Shown here: piece by piece, positions 54,898 to 64,000 of the stretch
Position numbering within the stretch: the stretch's first letter is position 1
How the letters are laid out: the number at the start of each line of letters is the position of its first letter
Assembly: GCA_036852015.1 (NCBI GenBank)
Contig: JAANDG010000193.1
Span: 124,001 to 188,000, forward strand
DNA length: 64,000 nt
Origin: Pelodera strongyloides
Lineage: Eukaryota > Nematoda > Chromadorea > Rhabditida > Rhabditidae
Reading direction: 5' to 3'
The notes under the pieces: model-generated
Seen by the model: the letters and a program-made list of their open reading frames with translations, nothing else
Database searches by the model: none
Told to the model about the DNA's origin: nothing
Program-made: the position numbers and the translations under genes

Positions 54898-56307
54898 ATG
54901 TCAAAAAGACGTATGTTCAGACCTTGGGAAGATTCCAAGTTTGTAGATGTCGATTATGAGGATGCTTCTTGCTCTGATGCGTATGTTTCTGTAGGACCAG
55001 CTTTGGTAACAGAGACTTCAGATGACCCTCCTGCCAAGCGACAGATGGTATCCGTGGAGAACGTCGAGCCTACAGTGTCCTGCATTCAGTCAACGTCCAC
55101 TGTGGATCCGCTATTTATTGATGTAATCGGATGTGACGATTCTGACGACTTAGACCTTGACGTCCAGGATGTCGATGGAAGCACTAGTCCGTCGTCTACC
55201 ACTTCCACTCCATACCTTAGTCCTGCACGTCGTCAGTGCGTTCGATGCAATTGCCCTAATTGTGTAGCCAGACAAAATGGAGATGGACAAAGTACGACAG
55301 AGTCGGAGAGAGTTCACATCTGCCATCATGAAGGATGTGGAAGAACTTATAAGAAGACGAGTCATCTCAAGGCGCATGTTAGGTAAGAATTGTGATTTTT
55401 TTTGATAGAAGCTCCATATATAAACTTTCCGTTTTCACAAGCTTGTATCAATTCATGTGAAGAATACGAAAATTCGTCCTAATTTTATGAGTTCTGGATT
55501 TGAAATCACTATTTTGAGAACTTGATTAGTATACATAGATAAGAGTGTCGAAAAGGGAAAGTGAAAAGAACACTTGTAGGGTTATGAATTATGAATATGG
55601 AATACAACTGCTCAGCAAGAAAAACATACTTTATATGTCCCATTTTTAGATCTCACTCTGGTTCCCGACCCTTCGTCTGTAAATGGTTTGGATGTGACAA
55701 GACTTTTGCCCGTTCCGATCAACTACAGCGACATTTGAGAGCACATACTGGGGAACGACGACACTGTTGTCCATTGTGTCAGAGAAGGTATGTTTAGGAT
55801 TTGAGTACTTGATGACGTTGGACTATTAGACTGTAGCTTCTGTAGCCTGCGTCCCGCTCGTTTTTGGGGAATTCTTATGAGATACGTTGAATTTTCCCTG
55901 AATTATCTTCTCCGGCAAGAAAATTCAACAGCTCTTTTTCCCATTGGCTCGTCCCGTTTTGCATTCTTTCCAGTGAGCGAACTTGCCTACCGGGAAGCTC
56001 CCCGGGGTGAGGTGGTAACTTCATGTTATGTTCACACACGGATACTTGTTACTTGCATTAGCTCATCTTTACTAATTTCAGATTCGCCCGATCGGATCAC
56101 CTTCGCCAGCATTTGACACGACAACACGCTCCCCCAACGCCTACTCCTATGTCGTTCCCAATATACAGTATCCCAATCACACATGTTCCTCCTCCCGCTG
56201 CCTACAGTACCTTCCCGGAGCGAGGTGTCATGACACCCCGTGACATCCCTTTCCACTACGGTATCCCGATGGGAATGATCAACTTTCCCCATACAATTAG
56301 TGTCTAA
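54898..56307 (+). CDS. SP-family zinc-finger transcription factor
   Basis: Three exons (54898-55382, 55650-55787, 56082-56307) join to 282 residues. The start [14 protein letters not shown] lies 7 nt after an acceptor-like CAACAG. An acidic Ser/Asp-rich region is followed by [12 protein letters not shown], a Buttonhead box (CxCPxC) that separates SP factors from KLFs. Three C2H2 fingers follow: [40 protein letters not shown] and [19 protein letters not shown]. The recognition residues ([21 protein letters not shown]) match SP/KLF proteins binding GC/GT boxes, except that finger 2 carries Gln where E/D-LQR is usual. The finger 1-2 linker reads SHSGSRPF instead of the classic TGERPF. The C-terminal tail is Pro/Ile/Met-rich. 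Unlike many vertebrate SP factors it lacks a long Gln-rich N-terminus. Nuclear DNA-binding function is inferred. Confidence 0.88.
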
Positions 56308-56956
56308 CAACAATTTCTGAATTTACTGACGACGCTTTTACACACTGTAACATTACTCGTGCTTTACGTGCTTCATGGTAATTTTAATTCTTACCTTTTT
56401 AGTTTTACCTTTTGTATTTTCCTGACTTGTTTCTTACTAATTTTATTCACATTTTGTCCACTATTTTTATTCACAAGTCCCTGATGTTTCCTTGTAAATG
56501 TTTTAAAATTTCTTTATTTTTGTTCAATAACGGGTGATTCACACAATTCGACGGTTTATTAATTTTCGCTTTTTTTTTTGTGTAATAAATCATTTGAAAT
56601 TATGAGATGGCAATGAATAATTGAGTTCACTTAATATATGACACACATACATACGAAAAGAAATGAATTTCAAAATGTGCGGAAAGTTCAATGGAAGAAA
56701 AATTTAAAATATCCATTCGAGTATTCAAAATTGATTGGAAAACGAGGTCATTGGACCTGCCTGGCATCTCGATCAGAGGTTTACAATTAGTTATAAATTG
56801 AACTTTTTTTGATGTGTATGATTTTTTGATGCATCTCCAGATGTTCAAATAATATTTTACATGCCGAGTGTCAAAGTTGGAATTCCGATATCCAGCACTA
56901 GAAAGAGTGGATGTACAGTCGACTCATTGTGAAGTACTTTGCCTATGCGAAAGTAG

Positions 56957-57200
56957 TTGGCGTGCAAGCGGCAACCTTACGGCGTGTGGCGTGCAAAAAT
57001 GCACGTGAATGGAAATGGCGTGCAACTTGCGCATGAAGCGAAATAGCGTGAGTGCGGCGTGTAAGCGGCAACTTTTCTTCTCTACGGCGTGCCAACGGCA
57101 ACTTTACGGCGGGTAACATGCACGCCAGAACCCAACGGCGTGCCACTTTTTTCCACGCCGTATGCACACCGTAACGTTGCCGCTTGCACACCAATTTTCA
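56957..57200. repeat. Foldback element with GGCGTGCAAGCGGCAAC ends
   Basis: The left end GGCGTGCAAGCGGCAAC and right end GTTGCCGCTTGCACACC are inverted repeats. GGCGTGC / GCACGCC words recur at least ten times between them. About 240 bp, no coding capacity. No clear target duplication is evident. Confidence 0.6.
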
Positions 57201-57444
57201 CGTTGTAGGCTAGTGTACTACGGTGAATAATTAGCGTTCCATACTGTAATTGTGCTGATTTTTTGGTAGTATCTTTAGTCTCTACATATGAAATATGGAT
57301 GGCCATTCGGGCGATAGCATTGTAAGTACAAAATAATAAACTGTGGTTGATGTGAAAACAGCTACGGTACTCACTAATCACATTCAGGCTTATTGATTGT
57401 TCATCACACATCACTATCCCTTGCCTCCAAATTGTCAAAGTAGC

Positions 57445-58080
57445 TAAATGAATGTAAAGTATGCTATGTGTTGTTTCAATAAGAATCTTAGTTTTTTATT
57501 ACGTCTCTCTGGTAAGGAAAATAGTACTTTAGCAAAAAAAACTTATAGCCGAAGTTCTTTTGGATTTTTCCTATCTGTTTTTTATTGTTTTTCTTTCCTG
57601 AACTTGAAATTACGATGTGAAATCTCGTTTTAGTTTCCTTTTCTTATTTTTATTTAATAAATACTATAAAGTAGCATGGTACCGTACACGCGCAATTTGA
57701 GGTCTCGCAACGATGCATTAAATTAGTGAATACACCTTTAGGATTTTTTCGTATCCTGTGATTTCATGCGGATCTCGCGTGCTCGTTTGATTACATTTTT
57801 GTGTTTTGGATATATAAGTTTATCATTCATACTAACAAGACAACATTTGTTCGTGCACAAAGTTATTGCCAATCGTTTTCTATGTACACCCTGTCGTGTG
57901 AACCATGCCTTGGAGAGGAATTGCCTTTATTGCCGAATCATTTCTAACTTCGTCGAGTTGTATTTTTATGTGTTGTTTTCTCATGTATATTTTTCTGACA
58001 GAGGATGCATAATTGGAAAGATTTACCTGTGTTTCTTATTACTCTTCTCTGGCAGTTCACTGAATAAAGTATTCATATAA
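57445..58080 (+). mobile_element. Possible LINE 3' end relic
   Basis: The stretch ends CACTGAATAAAGTATTCATA at about 58058-58077. The other two LINE 3' ends here read GAATAAAGTATTTATATT (about 60880) and GAATAAAGTATTCAATAT (minus strand near 32310). The preceding sequence has no recognisable reverse transcriptase, so only the tail supports the call. It could also be an ordinary polyadenylation region. Confidence 0.3.
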
Positions 58081-58090
58081 AATGTTAATT

Positions 58091-58241
58091 TGTTTCAGTG
58101 ACTTCGTCAAGGAAGCTTGTCATCGATTGTTTATCGGAGAGTCTTCCTTGGTAGTGTATGGTCACTCACCTCGTACTCCTCAATCTAGTCCACCTTCTCG
58201 TTCTCACCCTCACACTTTCTGCGCAGTCTTTTCGACGGTAA
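58091..58241 (+). other. Possible orphan exon upstream of the HEAT-repeat gene
   Basis: After TTGTTTCAG (ending 58099) an open segment reads SDFVKEACHRLFIGESSLVV and then a Ser/Pro-rich stretch YGHSPRTPQSSPPSRSHPH. The composition looks coding and the acceptor is good. It might be a 5' exon of the gene at 61097 with the LINE lying in the intervening intron, but no join in phase was proved. Confidence 0.25.
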
Positions 58242-58939
58242 GCTTGGGTTTTGTTACGGTTCACATTATTGTAAGACCGCGCGGTCCACGGTTCTTGATC
58301 CTTCCGTTTTCATTAATTTGGATAGCTTTCTTTCTTTAAATTGCGCTTGTTTGAGTTTGCCAAACTCATTTCAAAATGAAATCAGTAGCTCACTTCTTCG
58401 TTCTTCCTAAAACTTGAACGCTGCTGTGAATTGCGCAATATTTTTAACATAAAAGTGAGACGAAATTCGGAGCCTGAACGCGAACAGACACCCCATTTAA
58501 AGCAATGTGTGTTTACGCTATCAAGTTATCACGAATTAGCGGTGATGATCTATCTCTCTAATTCACGTACCATATTGTATTCGTGAGACAGTGAGACTAG
58601 TAGGGGTAGAGATTAATGCCGAAGTTCTCTGTGCATGACCGCGACCGGTCCCAGGTCGGCGTCTTTTAAAAATTGTAGTATTCTTTTTGAGCTGGTGCTC
58701 TTTTTCTGACGATCCTGGCAAAATCCGGTCAAAATATATATCCGTTAAAATAGTGATAATATCATGTAAGGAAAGAAAAATGTGGCAAAAATGTCAAAGA
58801 CGTAAATTTTGTCATGCATTCGAACTAACTAGTGTGGCTGCGTATATTCTCTGACTGTTAGAGAGACCGTCACATAAGCCGAAAAGTTCCTGGGCCTGTA
58901 CCTTCTAAAGTGCCAAACAAAACTCTCACTCATAGTTTA

Positions 58940-59176
58940 GGGCGCATTCGAGATGGACATTTTCCGGAAAAGAAAAGAAAAAAGTGGTTCGAGATGGACA
59001 CCGAGAAAAAAAATAATACATGCAAAATAATTGTCGAAAATGCAAATGTACCGTAATTGAAACTAAAATCAATCGATCATTTGCATGTAAATGCGTGGCA
59101 ATTGCATTCTTTTCAGGTGAAATCCATCTCGAACCAAAAGTTTTCTTTTCCGGAAATGTCCATCTCGAATGCGCCC
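58940..59176. mobile_element. Foldback MITE, GGGCGC family, copy 3
   Basis: A 237-bp palindrome starting GGGCGCATTCGAGATGGACA and ending with the inverse, GTCCATCTCGAATGCGCCC. Flanks are TTA on both sides (58937-58939 and 59177-59179). The arms include TTTTCCGGAAAAGAAAAG. It shares only the outer bases and the 3-bp TNA duplication with copies 1 and 2. It lies just upstream of the LINE fragment. Confidence 0.75.
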
Positions 59177-59488
59177 TTAGCGTTTTTAGAATCCTGTGCA
59201 TCAAGCACTGATATTTGCAATTTGCACTCGTACTACATATTTTGATGTCACATCCCTTCTGTCGTACGAAATTTTTTATTATTTTGCTTTCTAGGTTTGC
59301 TTGGTTCGTCGTTGGCTGGCTGAATGAGCATTTGAGGATAAACTCAGGGAAAACAATTATCTTTAGTTTATTAGGTGAGGTTTCAACTCGTTACTTTTTA
59401 AGCATCTATTCGTTGCGTAGGCAAGTAATGACTAGTGGTTGGGCTTTAGCATGATTGTTGAGCTCGACTAACTGAATAATAAAAATCG

Positions 59489-60905
59489 GTGCATTTTTGC
59501 CCTTGCAACCAGTTCGGCTTCCTCAAAGGAAGAAGCACCACAACTCAACTTTTAACGTGCATGAGCGAATGGTTTGAGGCTAAAGAAAACGGAGAACAAG
59601 TGGATTGTGTTTATATTGACTTTGCGAAGGCTTTCGATATTGTTAATCATCGTTTTTTGTTGCATAAGCTTAGTATGTATGGTATTTCTTCTCTAGTTTG
59701 TGAGTGGATTTCGTCTTATTTGTCTGGTCGTACTTTCCAGGTGAGGTACAAGAATGCTGTCTCAAAATCTCTCCCATGTTCTAGTGGTGTTCCACAAGGC
59801 AGCATTCTTGGACCAATTCTTTTCCTAATTTATATTAACGACATTGATTTGTGCGGCTTGGGGGGAAGCTCCATCGTGATGTACGCTGATGATGTAAAGC
59901 TCTCACGTGTGATGGAAAAGGCTGACCCTCTTGTTGCATATCATCAAATGTGTCAGGAGCTGGAAAATTTACTGAATTGGTCAAACACTTGGAAAATGAA
60001 GATTTCCGAGCCAAAATGCCAGCACCTTGCACTTGGTGATCAGTGGGAATTCCCTCTGGAAATCAATGGCTCTGTCATCCCTAAAACAAATATTATTCGC
60101 GATCTCGGTATTATGGTCTCATCGGACTTAAGTTTCAGTTCGCATATTGAGAAAATAGTCCGGTCTGCAACGGTAACTGCAAATCGTATCCTAAAATCCA
60201 TTGTTCAGCCAAACCTCTCTGTTTATCTTAAAAGTTATACTTCTTATGTCCGTCCAATCTTGGAATACGCTTCTACTGTTTGGTCTCCTTATTCTAAAAA
60301 CGAAATCCTCTTGGTAGAACGAGTGCAAAATCGTTTCACTAAAATTGCACTCAATAAAATCGATTATGAAATGTATCATAACTTCACTAAAGAGGAACGG
60401 TTAACAGTGTTCAGTCTAAAATCTCTACAACACAGGAGAATTGTGTACGATCTCGTTGAATTTTGTTTTAAGATTGTCCGAGGTTTTGGGTTGCATAAAC
60501 ACCGAGTGCTCGATAGTATGTTCATTTTAGGTGGTAGACAGAGGAGAGATGGTAACTCTTTATATATACGACAGGAAAGGGTTTCTACGTTACAAACCCA
60601 ATCTTTTTTTAAACATCGAGTCACTAGAATTTGGAATCTCCTTGACGAAGCGACTGTCCGCAGCTCAACGATAGAATCGTTCAAGTCGAAAATTGACGCG
60701 CTAGATCTCGTTGAGTTGAGTGACCAGGCAGACCTTCACATTGGTGCTTGATCTCAAAATATTATCTAACATTCTCTCATTGTTCGTGTTTTGTTTCTTA
60801 CTGTTTGTCTTCGGGTATAAACCTACCTTTTCGTCTTCCTGCTCTTCAGAGCACTTTATTTTGCATGTTTTTATGTGTGAATAAAGTATTTATATTTATA
60901 TATAA
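59489..60905 (+). mobile_element. 5'-truncated LINE, reverse transcriptase C-terminal half (420-residue frame)
   Basis: An intact frame from 59489 to TGA-flanked 60751 begins within the reverse transcriptase finger (QFGFLKGRSTTTQLL). It carries YIDFAKAFDIVNHRFLLHK, SSGVPQGSILGPILFLIYIN, the catalytic MYADDVKLS (codons 59879-59905), IRDLGIMVSSDLSFSSHIEK and PILEYASTVWSPYSKNEILL. The 3' tail GAATAAAGTATTTATATTTA ends near 60905. The endonuclease and ORF1 are missing, a typical 5' truncation from aborted target-primed reverse transcription. The protein differs clearly from the LINE in RWDD4, so two lineages of the same general class are present. No stop codons interrupt the frame, so it may be a fairly young copy. 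Confidence 0.85.
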
Positions 60906-61096
60906 AGTTGTATATCTTTCATCTGCACATGCATGCTCTTGTTGGTGGATTTTCCCTTGTTTATATTATATTGGTTGCTTCCTATGTGATGGCCAGATGG
61001 CCTTGAGTTCCGTTTGGCGGTTTGAGTCTTTGAGTGTGTAGTTTTTTTTGTTAGCTTGAGTGCTTCATGTAACTTTGTAAATTATTTTCAGCTCCA

Positions 61097-62515
61097 ATGA
61101 TGCATCACAATGACTATGAACTCGGTGCCGATGGTGAACTTACACGTCTGAAACAGACGGTCCAGAGCAGCCAACCTGGAGAACGGTTAGTATGTCTACA
61201 ATTTCTACTCTTTACGTTACTGTAGTATATGCGTAAAAGGACTGATGAATAAGCACTAAAATTGCAACCTGTATGAGAGGCGAATCCCACAAATGATCCA
61301 CTCCCTGCTACAGGACAGGGCATAAACTCCCAACTGAAGATGGCCTGTTCCTCTTCTTGGGCCAACAAATGATGACTTTAATATTAATATGTTACTAGAA
61401 TATGCCAAATTAGAACGCGTTACGCGCTTCATTCAGAAGGTATTTTGCCCTGGGATGGTTCGTGCGTGATTTTACTTTGTGTCCATGTTCTACTGACTAC
61501 TGAAACACCCTTTTCCGTTCATTCAAAGTCTAGCATATAAATTTCAAATGATCGTTTTCCTAGTGCATCAAGTATCGAAACTTTTATGACGCGGACATGG
61601 TACATATATTTTGTAATCAAATCATTGCAATTTTGGTAATAATGTTCCCTATTTTCCTGAAACATCTTTTACATTTGACTGAAACATAGCGATAAAAGAG
61701 TAAAATATCAACCATCGAGTTCGCCAAATACCAAGGCGACGCTATATCGGACTCCTAGCCTGTTCGTGGATCGCGTGGCGTTTCATTGTTGGGTTTCTTT
61801 CTCTTGTTAACTGAGCTCCTTACTTTCAGTGCTTCTGCCGCCCGTGACCTCCGTAATGTGGCCCGTATCGTGGATAACTTTGGCGATGAGGCGCATTGGG
61901 AGCACTTCTTCCAGATTGTCTACGACTTGGGACAGGATGAAAGTGAGCTTTATTTTACTTTGGCCGCTTCTCTTCGTCTTTGATTGCAATTTTTTTTAAA
62001 TGTTTCACGCAGCTGGGTTGACTGCAAGTGGAAGGTTACGATACAAGGTGGTCTTGTTCATGTATAAGTGTGTTTGCTAGGACGTGTGTTACCCATCATA
62101 CAGTAGGTATAGTTGATGTCTTTCAGCTGCAAATGTGCGTCTGTGTGTTCTTGAACAGATGCCGAACCTATTTCAAGAATGCAGAGTGTCTGCTAATCTG
62201 AATCCATATGTGGTGAGTTTTCATTTGTTTTATCGTTTTATGTCCATATATAGCCTATATTTATACGTATATTTTTTTTAGTTAGATGGGGTTAGTATTT
62301 TGAGACGACGTGCCCATTCTGCTCTTGCAGCCTTGCTCCTACTTTGATTTTTGTTTATTGTTATATGCAATCAAGAACTCTTTTGGTGTGTGAAGAATCA
62401 TTGTTGGATTTGGATTTATTTTTATTTTTCTTGTTTTTTTTTAGGATCGGTTCCTCACAGTATTCGTGAGTAGTCAGCTCTCGGCCACTCAACAGGTTAG
62501 AATATATTTGTTTTT
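61097..62515 (+). CDS. HEAT-repeat protein resembling PPP4R1 (N-terminal exons only)
   Basis: Exons: 61097-61185 (from ATG 61097; MMHHNDYELGADGELTRLKQ), about 61831-61940 (ASAARDLRNVARIVDNFGDE, AHWEHFFQIVYDLGQDE), about 62127-62212 (ANVRLCVLEQMPNLFQECRV, SANLNPYV) and about 62445-62492 (DRFLTVFVSSQLSATQQ). The helix-turn-helix run DDSEPTVRAELMEQVPHIAL of human PPP4R1, a regulatory subunit of protein phosphatase 4, aligns in pattern with QDETANVRLCVLEQMPNLF. Other HEAT scaffolds (PP2A A-subunit) are possible. A downstream open segment 62755-62819 (SDPDPSRVRRMVRKMHQLSP) may belong but its phase does not fit directly. The rest of the gene was not traced and may lie beyond the window. An acceptor lies 6 nt before the ATG. 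Confidence 0.45.
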
Positions 62516-62829
62516 ATATTTTTATGACGTCATAAATAAGTTTTTTTTTTTAAATTTTCATAAGAATGAGGTAATCAGTTTGAGAATATGTTCCAACACA
62601 ACTTGTCGTCCATCGTATTTTACGTGGTATATTACATGGCATTATGTGATTAGATTATGTTTGCTCGAGTCCTGTTATGTTTACGATTTGAAAAGGTCCT
62701 TTATCCTCAATCTCAGTCTTTAATTCTGTTTTTTTTTGCCTCGTTTCATTAGTGATCCTGATCCAAGTAGAGTAAGGCGTATGGTGCGTAAGATGCACCA
62801 ACTATCTCCGTTAAACGAGGTAAACACTA

Positions 62830-64000
62830 AAACACGAGATGTAAACTTAAGAGAAACTTGTGTAGACTATAGATATAGTTTTTCCTCTATGAAGTTTGCC
62901 GATCACTATCACTAGTCAATAACTGCTTTTAATTCTGCTCTACAGATCATATCATATGAGTCTGCTTTGTATCCTAGCCGAATTCAACCCTTTTTACAAC
63001 TATCCTCTCCTGAAATTTAACAAATTCCTTCGTTGTGTTCCATCATTTTATTAGTGGTCCCTCGATGGAAAGTATTCTCCCCCTTTCCCTCCCTCCTCTG
63101 ATGGTTGCCCTCAGTTCTTTTTTATGTTGGTCGTTGGCATTGCTGCGAATGCTGCGTTTCAAACTCGTCAGATTCAGACTCGAAACCACGTTAGAGAGCG
63201 TGGATCTGATGAGATTCAGAGGCTCAGACAGAGGCGAGAGATGCTCTCCCCTCTGAGGCACTCATTTCTCTCCCCTGCCCGTTCTCCCATTTTTTTGCCA
63301 TCGTTTTTTCTACATTCGTGGCACAACCTCTTTTTCTGCGCCTCTTCAATTCAAGTGGTCTCTTGTGCTCTCTTCTCAGGTCTCTCTTTTCCGTTGTATA
63401 TTTCGTTCTCTGATCCTCGTCTGTCTCTCATGCTGTCTATAACTACTGTCGAAAATGCAATGCAAAGCAGAAAAAAGGAGAAAAAAACGTTTCTGAGGCA
63501 AGCGAATTTGTGTGTGTGTGGGGTGAGAGCCCGCAAAAAAATGCTGCAAAACGCAGTCGGCGAGAGAACTCGCGAAATAGTGTTGTTTTCCGATGCGGAG
63601 ACGACAAGAGGGGAGAGAGAGAGGGAGCACCGTCATACCTTTGGGGAAAGAGCTTAGAGCTTGGAGGCTCTGAACGGAGAACATAGTTTTCGAAAGTGAA
63701 ATTGGAGACGACTTTATACAGGAGAAGAGAAAAGACTAGAGAATAAATAAAAAAGGAATGTATAACAAACATGTATTTTGAACCTGCATTTTATGACAAA
63801 TGACATTTTGGGAAATAGGGAGTAGGTAAAGACTGGATAGTTTAGTTGTAGCACAAACTTGTCTACATTGACTTGGATACTTGGAATGGATGCGTATCTT
63901 GAAAGCGAAAGCTAGGAGCAGTTCTAATGCCTTTGGCAGACCATTATGGTATTGCCGTTCATTTGCAGTATATCATTATCCTCGGCCTCAACTTGCTGTA
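62830..64000. other. Unresolved 3' end of window
   Basis: Contains possible exon pieces after acceptors (63056 onward, GPSMESILPLSLPP; 63961 onward, YIILGLNLL), neither of which could be tied to a known family or joined in phase. The rest is CT/GA-rich sequence at 63240-63640. The long open frame at 63124-63657 has skewed, repeat-like composition and is not called. Confidence 0.3.

Noticed and set aside
63124..63657. 177-codon plus-strand frame near the window end
   Set aside because: Composition follows CT/GA-rich DNA (Arg, Glu, Ser, Phe runs), overlapping minus-strand frames are equally long, and nothing resembles a known protein.

Overview
This is intron-rich animal nuclear DNA, not prokaryotic. 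Genes are split by GT-AG introns of roughly 100-500 bp whose 3' sites mostly read TTTCAG or TTTTAG. The protein set is metazoan: golgin-84, VTA1, a RalBP1-type RhoGAP, Lifeguard/TMBIM, DPP8/9 and an SP-family zinc finger protein. Genes lie close together on both strands. In ten of the eleven genes whose start lies in the window, a splice acceptor sits 0-30 nt upstream of the chosen ATG with no obvious upstream exon. That is the pattern expected where spliced-leader trans-splicing caps the mRNAs, as in nematodes, flatworms and rotifers. A nematode is my best guess, not a demonstrated fact.

Layout: the 3' part of BOP1 (1-1579, +), golgin-84 (2338-7304, +), VTA1 (9251-12378, +), an initiator tRNA-Met (12634-12705, -), a short RalBP1-like RhoGAP (13816-16442, +), a leucine-rich-repeat type I membrane protein (17013-23695, -), a Lifeguard/TMBIM protein (24993-27700, -), a TLS1/C9orf78 homologue (28769-30943, +), RWDD4 (31236-39604, -), CCDC174 (39971-42507, +), a DPP8/9 peptidase (42953-51471, +), a gene-poor repeat region (51472-54897), an SP/KLF transcription factor (54898-56307, +), a repeat region containing a LINE fragment (56308-61090), and a HEAT-repeat protein resembling PPP4R1 (from 61097, +), which I could not follow to its end. 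The genes do not form one pathway. They are mostly ordinary housekeeping genes: ribosome biogenesis, Golgi and ESCRT trafficking, splicing-associated factors, proteolysis and transcription.

The unusual content is in introns and spacers. One RWDD4 intron (about 6.8 kb against a few hundred bp elsewhere) holds a two-ORF LINE in the gene's orientation. That LINE is itself split by a 2.8 kb element with inverted ends related to a short repeat in the Lifeguard gene, and the element holds an apparent spliced reading frame that I cannot identify. Several foldback (MITE-like) families recur. One has GGGCGC ends and 3-bp TNA target duplications in three copies, as in PIF/Harbinger elements. Another has AGCGAAATACCGGCC ends and TTAA duplications in two copies, as in piggyBac elements. 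There are also two families of short-motif arrays (CCGATATGGCCCCGAT and CTCGGAAAA types) and a 46-bp minisatellite.

Exon joins were made by eye from splice consensus and phase. Where exon lengths were added up (BOP1, VTA1, SP factor, most of RWDD4) they keep frame. Gene spans include introns.
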